This document shows, in pieces, positions 34,059-42,005 of a DNA stretch of 49,271 nucleotides (position 1 is its first letter; each line of letters opens with the position of its first letter). Below the pieces are notes generated by a model. The model searched no databases and had not been told where the DNA came from. It was given only the letters and a program-made list of their open reading frames with translations. The DNA is from Clostridia bacterium. Its GTDB lineage: Bacteria; Bacillota; Clostridia; Christensenellales; CAG-138. The stretch covers positions 1 through 49,271 of the forward strand of contig JAFXVP010000057.1 of assembly GCA_017524445.1 (NCBI GenBank), given 5' to 3'. The position numbers and the translations under genes are program-made.

Positions 34059-36743
34059 CTACCGCTTCGTTTTCGCTTCGAGCACGCGGATCTTTTCATA
34101 GACGCGGCGGCAGTTTTCGGCGTCATTGTAGGCGAAGAAGCCGTCGATGCGCGCGCGGTATTTGTCCTTGAGCGCACAGCCGTTTTCCATGTATTCGATC
34201 AGCCGGTTGACGGTCGCTTCATAGTCCGTCTCGACCTCGCCGAAGCCGTCGCGGTCGTAATCGAAGTAGCCCGGCACGTACATATGCTCGCCGGAGTAGA
34301 ATTCCTCGCGGTCGAACTGCGTATAGACGACGGGCTTTCTAAGATACACGAAGTCGAACACGACCGAAGAGTAGTCGGTCAGGATGAGATCGCTCTCCGC
34401 AAACACCTTCCGGTACGGCGTATCGGCGGGAAGGAACGTCACCCGGTCGTTTTGCGTGAACCTGCCCATATGCGGCTGCAGCAGCGGATGCGGCAGAAAC
34501 CGCACCGTATAGCCGTTCTGTTCCGCCGCGTCCAGAAGCCGTCGATCGTTTAAAAGCGCGTTATAGAAGCGATAGAACGTCCCGTCCTCGAAGCCGTCCT
34601 TCAGCTCGCGGACGCCGGTCTCCTTGTCGATGTAGGAGACCCACATGTGCCGCCACGTCGGCATGATCGTGATGCAGCGCTGTTCGTCGTGATACAGCCG
34701 GTCGAAGCGCGGCAGCCCTGTCAGCCAGATCGCGTCGTCTGGATAGAAATACGCGCAGTCGCGGATCGAATCCGCTTCCGCCTTGCCCGACGTGACGAAT
34801 CCGTCGATGTTTCGGTTATAGCGGTTCAGCCATTCCGACAGATCGTCCTTGATCACGCCGTGCTGCAGGAAGACGAACCGGATCCGGTTCTGAATATCGC
34901 GGTACGGCCAGTCGTAGCGGGAGAACTGCGTGATGATGTCGTCGTCCGCCTGTGACGAGATATTCATTTCGCTGAGGAGGAACAGGATCTTATGACGCGC
35001 CGACCGCGCCTTCACGACTTTGCCGATCTTTTTCAGTTCCGCATACGCCGGGCTCATGTCGGACAGCGCGAAGTACAGTTTCACGTCTTTAAGCTGCTGC
35101 GAGCACAGATACCGGAACAGCGCCTCGCCGTTGTCGCCGGCGACCTCCATGCGGTCGGAGACGAGCCAGATCGGCTTTCTCTGAAACGGTTTCAAAAGCG
35201 CATACGCGACCCTGCCGACGAACGCGTGCCGCTCCTCGCGCCGGTTCTTTTTCAACAGCTCGCCGAGGAAGCGGACCTCGCGCCAAAAGCGCCTGCCGCG
35301 CGCGTCGGTAAAGATCAGTTCGCCGTCCTTCTGCATCAGGATGCGGTCATTCAGCTTGGCGTACGCCTGTTTGTACCGCCCGGAGATCGGGAAAAACTGC
35401 CCGAGGAACAGCGCTTCATACGGAACGCGGACGTCGCCGTCGCAGTGCAGGAACCGGATGCGCAGCGGCTCTTTTCCCGCGGGCAGCGGGATCCGGAACA
35501 CGTACCCGAAGCGGCTCGCGATCGGAAGATCCATCGAAAGCGCCCGCTGCATCCGGTCGATCGGCTCGCTCGTATACCGGACGCCGTTCGCCTCCGCCTC
35601 GATCGAGGGGAGCCTGTCCGTGCGGATCGGCGTCAACGTCGAGCACTCGACGGTCACGAACCCGTCTTTCACGGTGCAGAAATCGCAGTACAGCCGTTCC
35701 GTTCCGATCTCGAACGGCGCTCCGTCGCCGTAGCGGTACAGCTGTCCGTCCTCCGACGGGACCGGCGTCGGCGCTTCTCCGTGCTTTACGGACAGCAGAA
35801 AGAGCTTTTCATACGGTGCAAGCGCTTTCTGTCCGGCAAGGATATCGTCGTCGATCCGCCTGATCAGTGAGAACAGCAGCGCGCGGTACGCTTCCTTCTG
35901 CTCCGCGTTCAGTACGGTGGAAGGGATCTTGCGCTGTTTGATACGCCATTGCAGATCGTACGCGACGGTATGCTGGATGAACCGCGGGATCGTACCGAAG
36001 CGCTCCTCCGCAAGATCGAACGTCGCCTTGGAGAAATGCTCGAGATAGGGAAGGTACCACGCGGCGTTCAGCCCCGAATTCTGGATCGCGCTCGCCTGAC
36101 CGGCCGAACGGCGGCGATAGAAATGCGCGGCATCCGCGACGACGCCGAGCGTCTGTTTCTCGATCAGGATCGATTGCAGAAGCTTTGCGTCCTCGGCATA
36201 GCAGAGGTTCGTATCGAACGATTTTCCTTTAAGCGCGTCCGCCCGTACAAACGCCGACGTCACCGCAAGCTGCGGGTTGTCCGGCTCCGCGGCAAGGTCG
36301 ATCACGCGCGAGCCCTCGTCGTATTTCCAGTTCAGAAAATGGCGTCCGTGCTTGCCGTCGAAAAAGTACATCGGCAGCGAAACGACGTCCGTTTCGGGAT
36401 GCGCTTCAAAGAAAGCGTATACCTTGGAAAACGCGTTTTTCGACAGGCAGTCGTCCGCATCCAGAAAGCTCACATATTTGCCGCGCACGTGGCCAAGACA
36501 CGCGTTTCGCGCCGAAGAAACGCCGCCGTTCTCCTTGTGGATCACGACCACGTTGTCCGGATGCTTCTTTGCGTACGCGTCGCACATCGCCGGACTTTCG
36601 TCCTGCGAACCGTCGTCGCACAGGATCCATTGGATCCGGGAAAACCCGATGTCCTGCTTCAGGAGACTTTCGTAGGTTTCCCCGAGAAACAGCGCGGCGT
36701 TGTATACCGCCGTAACGACCGATATTGCGTAAGATTGTTTCAA
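34059..36743 (-). CDS. GT2 glycosyltransferase fused to CDP-glycerol glycerophosphotransferase (TagF-like)
   Basis: An 894-residue cell-wall polymer enzyme. Residues 1-230 are a GT2 glycosyltransferase (ISVVTAVYNAALFL, LCDDGSQDES and the FLDADDC metal motif). A middle region (about 230-540) links it to a C-terminal CDP-glycerol:poly(glycerophosphate) transferase domain with FLQHGVIKDDLS, PTWRHMW, RFLPHPLLQPHM and LTDYSSVVFDFVYLRKPVVY. It probably builds or decorates a teichoic-acid-like polymer at the inner face of the membrane. The start is a TTG at 36743 with GAGGGGG 8 bases upstream; longer upstream readings pass through the promoter. A perfect consensus promoter lies just before it. Confidence 0.88.
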   Translation of the reverse strand: MKQSYAISVVTAVYNAALFLGETYESLLKQDIGFSRIQWILCDDGSQDESPAMCDAYAKKHPDNVVVIHKENGGVSSARNACLGHVRGKYVSFLDADDCLSKNAFSKVYAFFEAHPETDVVSLPMYFFDGKHGRHFLNWKYDEGSRVIDLAAEPDNPQLAVTSAFVRADALKGKSFDTNLCYAEDAKLLQSILIEKQTLGVVADAAHFYRRRSAGQASAIQNSGLNAAWYLPYLEHFSKATFDLAEERFGTIPRFIQHTVAYDLQWRIKQRKIPSTVLNAEQKEAYRALLFSLIRRIDDDILAGQKALAPYEKLFLLSVKHGEAPTPVPSEDGQLYRYGDGAPFEIGTERLYCDFCTVKDGFVTVECSTLTPIRTDRLPSIEAEANGVRYTSEPIDRMQRALSMDLPIASRFGYVFRIPLPAGKEPLRIRFLHCDGDVRVPYEALFLGQFFPISGRYKQAYAKLNDRILMQKDGELIFTDARGRRFWREVRFLGELLKKNRREERHAFVGRVAYALLKPFQRKPIWLVSDRMEVAGDNGEALFRYLCSQQLKDVKLYFALSDMSPAYAELKKIGKVVKARSARHKILFLLSEMNISSQADDDIITQFSRYDWPYRDIQNRIRFVFLQHGVIKDDLSEWLNRYNRNIDGFVTSGKAEADSIRDCAYFYPDDAIWLTGLPRFDRLYHDEQRCITIMPTWRHMWVSYIDKETGVRELKDGFEDGTFYRFYNALLNDRRLLDAAEQNGYTVRFLPHPLLQPHMGRFTQNDRVTFLPADTPYRKVFAESDLILTDYSSVVFDFVYLRKPVVYTQFDREEFYSGEHMYVPGYFDYDRDGFGEVETDYEATVNRLIEYMENGCALKDKYRARIDGFFAYNDAENCRRVYEKIRVLEAKTKR

Positions 36744-36789
36744 CCGTTCAACCCCCTCGGCGCGATGCGCGCCGCTGCCCGTTTGTTTT

Positions 36790-36818
36790 ATTATAATCGT
36801 TCGCCGCGAACCTGTCAA
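36790..36818 (-). promoter_or_regulatory. Consensus sigma-A promoter of the GT2-TagF gene
   Basis: On the minus strand TTGACA (36818-36813) and TATAAT (36795-36790) both match the consensus exactly with the ideal 17-base spacing. Confidence 0.85.
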
Positions 36819-36833
36819 TTTGCCGCGGGACAG

Positions 36834-36862
36834 AAAAACGGCGCTCCCGATCGGGAGCGCCG
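36834..36862 (-). terminator. Terminator of the threonine/serine exporter gene
   Basis: CGGCGCTCCCGATCGGGAGCGCCG is a 24-base near-loopless palindrome; on the minus strand it is followed by TTTTTCTG. Confidence 0.85.
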
Positions 36863-36870
36863 TCCGTACA

Positions 36871-38229
36871 TTATTTCCTGTTTTTGCGAAGCGCACGATT
36901 TCTTTTGGACACGCCCCACATGCGGAAGCCGGTGGAGACGAGCAGCACGCCGACCGCCATCGAACCCGCGATCGCCGCGGTGAGCATGCCACTGTCGTAT
37001 GCCTCCGCAAGCTTGTTCTGGCGGATGAAATCCATCGTATAATAGATGCCGGAGCCGGGGATCAGCGGAACGAGCGCGCACATCAGGTAGCTCGTCGCCG
37101 GGTACTTGCGGATGCGCGCCATGATCTCCGCATAGAAGCACGATACGGCGGCCGCAATGAAATACGCGATCGGCTCCGCAAGCCCGATGCGCATGCACAG
37201 CACGCAGACCGGCCACGAGATGATGCTGCCCAGGATCGCGAACGGGATGCCCCGGCCGTGCATGTTGAACATCAACCCGAAGCCGAGCGTGCCGATAAGC
37301 CCCGCGATGCACTGGATCCACAGGGGATGGTCGATCGGTTTGAGCGTGAATACGACGTTCGGGAAGATATGCCGCGCCAGGCTGACCCCGGAGCTTGTGC
37401 CGAACGCCAGCGCGACGCCGATGATCAGCACCTGCACGAGACGGTTGAGCCCGGACATGGTGTCGCCGTAGATGACGTCCCGGAGACTGTTGGTGAACAG
37501 GAATCCCGGGACCAGCAGCATGATCGCGCCGATGACCATGATGTCCGCGTTCTTGCCGAATCCGATCGCCGTGAACGTGTTCGCTAAGAATCCGAGGATG
37601 AAGCTGCATACGAACGACGTGAAGAAGGCGTTCGCGTGGAATCTGCCCATAAACCGCGTGACCGCGCCGATCGCAAGCCCGCAGACGCCCGCCGCGAGCG
37701 CTTCGAGAAGACCGCCGCCGAAGAACACGCCGAAGCCCGCGCCGATCAGAAATGCGGCAAGGTAAAAGATCGGGAGCGGATAGCGGCAGACCTTTTTTTC
37801 GGTCTCCCGAAGCATCGCCCGCGCTTCCTGCATGCTCGGTTTTTCCGCGCAGATCTTTCGGGAAAGCGCCGAATAGCGCTCGATGCCGTCCAGCAGCGTT
37901 TCGCTGCTTTTCAGCCGACGGATCTTTGTCAGGATCTGTCCGTCGTCGGTCTCCATGCTTGCCATGACGCTGCTCGGGATCACGAACGCGTCCACGCGCT
38001 CGACGCCGTACGCCTCGATGATGCGATTGATCGTGTCTTCGACCCGGTACGTTTCCGCACCGCACGCCTGCAGCTTGTTCGCAAGCGATACCGCAAGCTC
38101 CAGAAGCTCCTCGTAGAACGCGCCGTCCTGCTTCCGCATCTGAAGCGCCTGTGCCGCGGTCGTCTCGACGGCGATCGGGAACCGCTTTTTATTCTGCGCC
38201 AATACCTTTCGTTTCTTTTCGCTGATCAT
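36871..38229 (-). CDS. Threonine/serine exporter family protein (ThrE, two domains fused)
   Basis: A 452-residue membrane protein joining the two halves of the ThrE family (DUF1212 and DUF3815), which are separate genes in many Firmicutes. The N-terminal soluble part contains ACGAETYRVEDTINRIIEAYGV, a hallmark of the family. About ten hydrophobic helices follow, including LLVPGFLFTNSLRDVIYGD and ALVPLIPGSGIYYTMDF. It probably exports small amino acids such as threonine and serine. The ATG at 38229 is preceded by AAGGA; the frame is open further upstream but lacks a ribosome site and crosses the promoter. It is transcribed away from the YbaK-like gene. Confidence 0.88.
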   Translation of the reverse strand: MISEKKRKVLAQNKKRFPIAVETTAAQALQMRKQDGAFYEELLELAVSLANKLQACGAETYRVEDTINRIIEAYGVERVDAFVIPSSVMASMETDDGQILTKIRRLKSSETLLDGIERYSALSRKICAEKPSMQEARAMLRETEKKVCRYPLPIFYLAAFLIGAGFGVFFGGGLLEALAAGVCGLAIGAVTRFMGRFHANAFFTSFVCSFILGFLANTFTAIGFGKNADIMVIGAIMLLVPGFLFTNSLRDVIYGDTMSGLNRLVQVLIIGVALAFGTSSGVSLARHIFPNVVFTLKPIDHPLWIQCIAGLIGTLGFGLMFNMHGRGIPFAILGSIISWPVCVLCMRIGLAEPIAYFIAAAVSCFYAEIMARIRKYPATSYLMCALVPLIPGSGIYYTMDFIRQNKLAEAYDSGMLTAAIAGSMAVGVLLVSTGFRMWGVSKRNRALRKNRK

Positions 38230-38263
38230 TCCGTTTGTTTCCTTTTTCTCTGTTGCGTGCAAG

Positions 38264-38292
38264 AGTATAACAGCGCATGCCCGAAAAAGCAA
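38264..38292 (-). promoter_or_regulatory. Promoter of the ThrE-type exporter gene
   Basis: On the minus strand TTGCTT (38292-38287) and TATACT (38269-38264) are 17 bases apart. Confidence 0.65.
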
Positions 38293-38321
38293 GCCGTTTC
38301 GGCAGGAAACCGCAAAGAGTC

Positions 38322-38350
38322 TTTTCAACGCTGCCGAAATGCGGTATACT
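38322..38350 (+). promoter_or_regulatory. Promoter of the YbaK-like gene
   Basis: TTTTCA at 38322-38327 and TATACT at 38345-38350 are 17 bases apart, diverging from the exporter promoter. Confidence 0.5.
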
Positions 38351-38381
38351 GACAGAAAACGAGCGATCGGAGGGTCGGATC

Positions 38382-38846
38382 ATGTCATTGGAACGGGCGA
38401 CAAATTATCTGCGGAAGATGGGACTTGCGGATCACATCATCATTCCCGAACACAGCAGCGCAACGGTCGCGGAAGCCGCGGAGGCTTTGGGCTGCGAACC
38501 GGGCATGATCGCGAAAACCCTTTCGTTTCTGCAGGACGATCGGCCCGTGCTGATCCTTGCGGAAGGCAGTGCGCGTATCGACAACGCAAAATACAAGGCG
38601 CGCTTTTCCCGCAAGGCAAAGATGATCCCTTCGGAGCTTGTCGAACAGTTGATCGGACACGCAGTCGGCGGCGTTTGCCCGTTCGGCGTCAATGAGGGCG
38701 TCACCGTGTATCTTGACGAAAGCTTAAAGCTGCACGAGACCGTCTATCCCGCCGCGGGCACGGACCACAGCGCCGTGCGGCTCACGATCGCGGAGCTTAT
38801 GTGCGCCTGTCCCGATGCGGAATGGGTCGACGTCACCCGGCTTTGA
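38382..38846 (+). CDS. YbaK/aminoacyl-tRNA deacylase-like protein
   Basis: A 154-residue protein of the YbaK/ProX/INS family, free-standing trans-editing enzymes that hydrolyse wrongly charged tRNAs. Typical segments are SSATVAEAAEALGCEPGMIAKTL, the Lys-bearing DNAKYKARF and AVGGVCPFGV (the conserved GGxxPxG-like loop), and the ending HSAVRLTIAEL. The ATG at 38382 is chosen because CGGAGGG lies 8 bases before it. Which tRNA it edits (Cys-tRNAPro, Ala-tRNAPro or other) cannot be told. It is a single gene between a divergent promoter and a hairpin. Confidence 0.88.
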   Translation: MSLERATNYLRKMGLADHIIIPEHSSATVAEAAEALGCEPGMIAKTLSFLQDDRPVLILAEGSARIDNAKYKARFSRKAKMIPSELVEQLIGHAVGGVCPFGVNEGVTVYLDESLKLHETVYPAAGTDHSAVRLTIAELMCACPDAEWVDVTRL

Positions 38847-38880
38847 TTTGCGGTCGAAAACCGGATACAGAAGAATGACC

Positions 38881-38912
38881 TGCGGACACGCGCAGACGTG
38901 TTCCGCTTTCTT
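38881..38912 (+). terminator. Terminator after the YbaK-like gene
   Basis: GCGGACACG and CGTGTTCCGC form an imperfect stem (one bulge) followed by TTTCTT. Confidence 0.55.
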
Positions 38913-38933
38913 ATGCGGGCATGCACCGCGAAC

Positions 38934-38962
38934 TTGCATTTTTCGGCAAAATGTGATATAAA
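38934..38962 (+). promoter_or_regulatory. Promoter giving a probable leaderless mRNA (deacetylase 1)
   Basis: TTGCAT at 38934-38939 and TATAAA at 38957-38962, spaced 17 bases; only 7 bases separate the -10 box from the ATG at 38970, and no ribosome site is present. Confidence 0.65.
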
Positions 38963-38969
38963 ATGAAGC

Positions 38970-39875
38970 ATGAAACGAATCGTTGTATTGCTGCTTTCCA
39001 TTTTGCTTCTGCTCGGCTGCACGGAGTATTCAGCCGCGCCGGTTGCCGCTGCGCCGGAAACGGAGCAGCCGACGCCTCCCCAAAGCGACGCCGTTACGGA
39101 CGTGGTCGCCGCGGTCGCCGAAACGCCTGTGCCGGTGACGCAAGTGCCGCTGCCGACGCTGCCGCCGACGCCGTCGCCCACGCCGACGCCGGAACCGACC
39201 CCGACGCCCGAACCGACGCCGACGCCGGAGCCCACGAAGGACCCGAACCGGCCGATGGTCGCACTGACGTTCGACGACGGGCCGAACCTGACGCTGACCG
39301 TGCCGGTGCTCGAAAAGCTTGAGCAGTATCACGTCAAGGCGACCTTCTATGTGCTCGGTTCCGCGATCACCGAGAAAAGCGGATACATGCTGCAGATGAT
39401 GGTGGACGGCGGGCACGAGATCGGCGTGCACGGACTGAATCACGACAAAATGACGGAGTTTTCCGGCAGAAAAAACGCGGAGCGTCTTCTGAAAACGTGC
39501 GAGGAGATCTCCGGCTGGATCGAGGGCGGCTATCAGCCCAAAACGATGCGGCCGCCGGGAGGAAGCATCAACGGGCATGTGCAAAGCGGTGCGAAGAAGG
39601 CGGGACTTGCGGTCATCAAGTGGTCCGTTGACACAGCGGACTGGAAGACGCAGAACGTGAAGAAGATCATGGAGGTCGTCAAAAAAAGGACGAAAAACGG
39701 CTCCATCATCCTCTGCCACGACCATCACCAGCCGACGCTCGACGCGCTCGACGAAATGATCCCGTGGCTGCTTGAACAGGGCTACGATCTTGTGACGGTC
39801 TCCGAGCTTCTGGAAAGCACCGGGACGCCGCTTGAGCCGGGCAAGGTCTATTACAGCAAGGAGATCAACGACTGA
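38970..39875 (+). CDS. Polysaccharide deacetylase lipoprotein (NodB domain), copy 1
   Basis: A 301-residue surface enzyme: signal [17 protein letters not shown] with lipobox Cys17, a Thr-Pro-Glu linker to residue about 90, then a carbohydrate esterase 4 domain. Motif 1 is ALTFDDGPN (catalytic and metal Asp), motif 2 is GVHGLNHDKM (His-x-x-x-His), motif 3 is MRPPGGSIN, and ILCHDHH is the last catalytic His region. It should remove acetyl groups from peptidoglycan or another GlcNAc polymer outside the membrane. It is a tandem duplicate of the next gene. The transcript is probably leaderless. Confidence 0.9.
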   Translation: MKRIVVLLLSILLLLGCTEYSAAPVAAAPETEQPTPPQSDAVTDVVAAVAETPVPVTQVPLPTLPPTPSPTPTPEPTPTPEPTPTPEPTKDPNRPMVALTFDDGPNLTLTVPVLEKLEQYHVKATFYVLGSAITEKSGYMLQMMVDGGHEIGVHGLNHDKMTEFSGRKNAERLLKTCEEISGWIEGGYQPKTMRPPGGSINGHVQSGAKKAGLAVIKWSVDTADWKTQNVKKIMEVVKKRTKNGSIILCHDHHQPTLDALDEMIPWLLEQGYDLVTVSELLESTGTPLEPGKVYYSKEIND

Positions 39876-39878
39876 ATC

Positions 39879-39906
39879 AAAAACGGGATCACGCGATCCC
39901 GTTTTT
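39879..39906 (+). terminator. Terminator of deacetylase 1
   Basis: AAAAACGGGATC and GATCCCGTTTTT form a 12-bp stem with loop ACGC and a T tract. Confidence 0.9.
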
Positions 39907-39929
39907 TCTGTCCTGCCGGGACGATCGAC

Positions 39930-39958
39930 TTGCATTTTCCGGCAGGATATGACATAAT
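39930..39958 (+). promoter_or_regulatory. Promoter giving a probable leaderless mRNA (deacetylase 2)
   Basis: TTGCAT at 39930-39935 and CATAAT at 39953-39958, 17 bases apart, with 7 bases from the -10 box to the ATG at 39966. The layout is the same as for copy 1. Confidence 0.65.
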
Positions 39959-39965
39959 GCATGGT

Positions 39966-40832
39966 ATGAAACGGTATCTTGCATGTTTGCTTTCCATTCT
40001 GCTTCTGCTCGGCTGTTCGGCTGCAAAACCCGCTGCAGAAATACCTCTGCCGACGGATACGCCCGCGCCGACGGATACGCCTGCGCCTACGCCTTGCCCG
40101 ACGCCCGCGCCGACGCCTGCACCGGAGCCTACGCCCGAACCGACGCCAACCCCGGAGCCTACGCCCGAACCGACGCCTGCGCCGGAGCCTACAAAGGATC
40201 CGAACCGTCCGATGGTGGCGCTGACGTTCGACGACGGACCGAATCTGACGCTGACGATCCCCGTGCTGGAGAAGCTCGAACAGTATCACGTCAAGGCAAC
40301 GTTTTACGTCCTTGCCACCGCGATCAATGACGAGTCCGGTCCGATGCTGCAGCGCATGGTCGATCAGGGCTGCGAGATCGGCGTGCACGGCCTGACCCAC
40401 GAGCTGATGACGAATTTCTCGGGCGGACAGAACGCGATGCGCCTTCTGAAAGCATGCGACGTCATCTCGAGCCGGATCGACGGCGGTTATCAGCCGAAAA
40501 CCATGCGTCCGCCGGGCGGAACCACCAACGGGCAAGTAACAAGCGGCGCGAAGCAGGCGGGGCTTGCGGTCGTTCGGTGGTCCGTGGACACGGTGGACTG
40601 GTACACGCAGAACGTTGAGAAGATCATGGAGGTCGTCAAGAAAAAGACGAAAAACGGCGCGATCATTCTCTGTCACGATCATCACAAACCGACGCTCGAC
40701 GCGCTCGACGAAATGATCCCGTGGCTCCTCGAACAGGGCTACGATCTTGTGACGGTCTCCGAGCTTCTGGAAAGCTCCGGAACGCCTCTTGAGCCGGGCA
40801 GGGTCTATTTGTGCAAGGAGATCAACGACTGA
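39966..40832 (+). CDS. Polysaccharide deacetylase lipoprotein (NodB domain), copy 2
   Basis: A 288-residue duplicate of the previous gene: signal with lipobox Cys17 (LLLLGCSAA), a [13 protein letters not shown] linker, and the CE4 domain with [28 protein letters not shown] and ILCHDHH. The catalytic motifs are intact in both copies. The C-terminal halves are nearly identical (for example the shared [20 protein letters not shown]), while the linkers and the middle of the catalytic domain differ. This points to a fairly recent duplication with local divergence. It has its own promoter and terminator. Confidence 0.9.
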   Translation: MKRYLACLLSILLLLGCSAAKPAAEIPLPTDTPAPTDTPAPTPCPTPAPTPAPEPTPEPTPTPEPTPEPTPAPEPTKDPNRPMVALTFDDGPNLTLTIPVLEKLEQYHVKATFYVLATAINDESGPMLQRMVDQGCEIGVHGLTHELMTNFSGGQNAMRLLKACDVISSRIDGGYQPKTMRPPGGTTNGQVTSGAKQAGLAVVRWSVDTVDWYTQNVEKIMEVVKKKTKNGAIILCHDHHKPTLDALDEMIPWLLEQGYDLVTVSELLESSGTPLEPGRVYLCKEIND

Positions 40833-40835
40833 ATC

Positions 40836-40861
40836 AAAACGGGATCGCGCGATCCCGTTTT
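40836..40861 (+). terminator. Terminator of deacetylase 2
   Basis: AAAACGGGATCGC followed by its exact reverse complement GCGATCCCGTTTT forms a 26-base palindrome ending in T residues. Confidence 0.88.
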
Positions 40862-40867
40862 TCATAC

Positions 40868-40896
40868 TTGCAACGCGGCGAAATCTGTGTTATAAT
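40868..40896 (+). promoter_or_regulatory. Host tRNA-Arg promoter
   Basis: TTGCAA at 40868-40873 and a perfect TATAAT at 40891-40896 with 17-base spacing, 14 bases before the split tRNA gene. With no terminator up to 41071, it can also transcribe the intact tRNA at 40994. Confidence 0.75.
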
Positions 40897-40910
40897 AAGC
40901 ATCGCGCCGT

Positions 40911-40957
40911 GTGCCTGTAGCTCAGCTGGATAGAGCGTCAGACTCCGACTCTGAAGG
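40911..40957 (+). pseudogene. 5' half of the split host tRNA-Arg(CCG) (attL)
   Basis: The acceptor strand GTGCCTG, a perfect D stem (GCTC/GAGC) and the anticodon arm TCAGA-CTCCGAC-TCTGA are present, then the tRNA breaks off after AGG and unrelated sequence follows (TCTACGGTTCTTG). The last 16 bases (40942-40957) are repeated at 49129-49144, where the tRNA resumes and finishes. Joined, the two parts make a complete tRNA with all stems paired. It is the left junction of the island. Confidence 0.85.
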
Positions 40958-40993
40958 TCTACGGTTCTTGAAAAAATGAATAAAAGTGTGCTT

Positions 40994-41070
40994 GTGCCTG
41001 TAGCTCAGCTGGATAGAGTGACAGACTCCGACTCTGTAGGTCGCACGTTCGAATCGTGTCAGGCACGCCA
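40994..41070 (+). tRNA. tRNA-Arg(CCG), intact, carried by the island
   Basis: A 77-base tRNA with CCA encoded. Acceptor GTGCCTG/CAGGCAC pairs perfectly, D stem GCTC/GAGT (one G-U), anticodon arm ACAGA-CTCCGAC-TCTGT with anticodon CCG (reads CGG), T arm GCACG-TTCGAAT-CGTGT. It lies 36 bases inside the island's left junction and has no promoter of its own, but is downstream of the host tRNA promoter. It differs from the joined host halves in the anticodon stem (A-T instead of T-A), the variable region and the T loop, so it is not simply the host gene shifted. Confidence 0.93.
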
Positions 41071-41111
41071 GAAAAGCCCCTAAAACACTACGTTTTCGGG
41101 GCTTTTCTTTT
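41071..41111 (+). terminator. Terminator of the island tRNA
   Basis: GAAAAGCCCC (41071-41080) pairs with GGGGCTTTTC (41098-41107), with an inner AAAAC/GTTTT extension, then TTTTTTT. It begins directly after the CCA. Confidence 0.88.
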
Positions 41112-41120
41112 TTTGCGTTT

Positions 41121-41245
41121 TGACTACACGCTGACTACATTTCCTTCGAAGCAGCTTCAAAATATGTATATTGCCCATCGAATATACACACCCAAAAATC
41201 TGTTTTATGGCTTCAAAAATGCGTTTTGACTACATTTGACTACAT
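41121..41245. repeat. Two pairs of TGACTACA sites (left arm)
   Basis: TGACTACA occurs at 41121-41128, 41132-41139, 41227-41234 and 41238-41245, all in the same direction, with exactly 11 bases between starts within each pair. A matching pair lies at the right end (48978-48996). Paired direct repeats at both ends of a tRNA-borne element fit arm-type integrase sites. Confidence 0.75.
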
Positions 41246-41546
41246 TTCTATTATAACGCATTGAAAATCCCCAGTTATTGTCGCACATATTTAACATTGT
41301 TCCAAAAAAACTCCTTCTGTTTTTGCATGCTCGTTGGACTGATTAGGGTACTGCCTCAAATAATATATTTTCCAAAAAAGTGGGAAAATGGCATTTTCGT
41401 TCTCCGTTATAGGTGAGGGGCAAAATTCAAAAGCCCTCCACCTTGACAACGGAATAGCCAATCTCGGGTAACACCAGAATGATACTTCCGCGTTGAACGC
41501 TTCACAGCATTGCGCGGCCCGGCGGGATGCGGGGGTCTGAGAAGAC
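41246..41546. other. Left-end region of the island without a supported gene
   Basis: About 300 bases of mixed composition with no convincing reading frame on either strand, no good promoter and no terminator. A minus-strand frame (41291-41548) is open but has no ribosome site and a composition that does not look like protein. Confidence 0.5.
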
Positions 41547-42005
41547 ATGCGTGAGGACGACGACCCGAGATGGTACGAGGCAACTAATACGGTTCGGAAT
41601 CCTCATCGGGTGCAGAAAATTGCAAGGCGGGAGTTTAGTCGTTTCGATTTGAATGGGTATCAGGTGGTACGCGGACAGTTCATGATGCACCGTGCCGAGT
41701 GTCCGGCGATCACAATCAACGATAAACGCATCAGCTTCAATGTGGAGTGTCAGAGAAAGTTTCATGATGTGACCTACATTCAGCTGCTGATTCACCCGGT
41801 CGAACGGAAGATTGCCATCCGACCATGCCTTGCCATGGATGTACACAGCATCCGCTGGCGCATAGATGCGGATCGTCCGTTCATTCCAAAGAGCATCGCC
41901 TGCCAGTATTTCGCTGACGCACTATATCAGATCATGGGATGGAACCCTGAGTATCAGTATCGAATACGCGGTACATCAATCGCTGCGGAATCCGCTATCG
42001 CGTGA
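41547..42005 (+). CDS. Island paralogue 1 (subfamily A), possibly truncated
   Basis: A 152-residue protein of unknown function and the first of five related genes. Shared subfamily A features: NGYQVVRGQFMMH, PAITINDKRISFN, an IQLLIHPVERKIAIRPC strand pair, a Ser-x-x-Trp, and a C-terminal MGWNPEYQYRIRG. Compared with paralogues 2 and 3, it stops right after this last motif and lacks the final (F/L)FDL strand, so the 3' end may be lost. The ATG at 41547 has no clear ribosome site; the conserved part begins only at residue about 30. Just beyond its stop lies sequence that makes better sense on the other strand. Confidence 0.6.
   Translation: MREDDDPRWYEATNTVRNPHRVQKIARREFSRFDLNGYQVVRGQFMMHRAECPAITINDKRISFNVECQRKFHDVTYIQLLIHPVERKIAIRPCLAMDVHSIRWRIDADRPFIPKSIACQYFADALYQIMGWNPEYQYRIRGTSIAAESAIA

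Noticed and set aside
39150..40200. Short direct repeats in the deacetylase genes (ACGCCG/ACCCCGA type), also at 26530-26760
   Set aside because: They encode Thr-Pro-Glu linkers in frame; they have no regular spacer, so they are neither CRISPR nor satellite arrays.
41291..41548. 85-codon minus-strand frame at the island's left end
   Set aside because: No ribosome site, many Cys, Trp and Arg residues, and no similarity to a recognised family.
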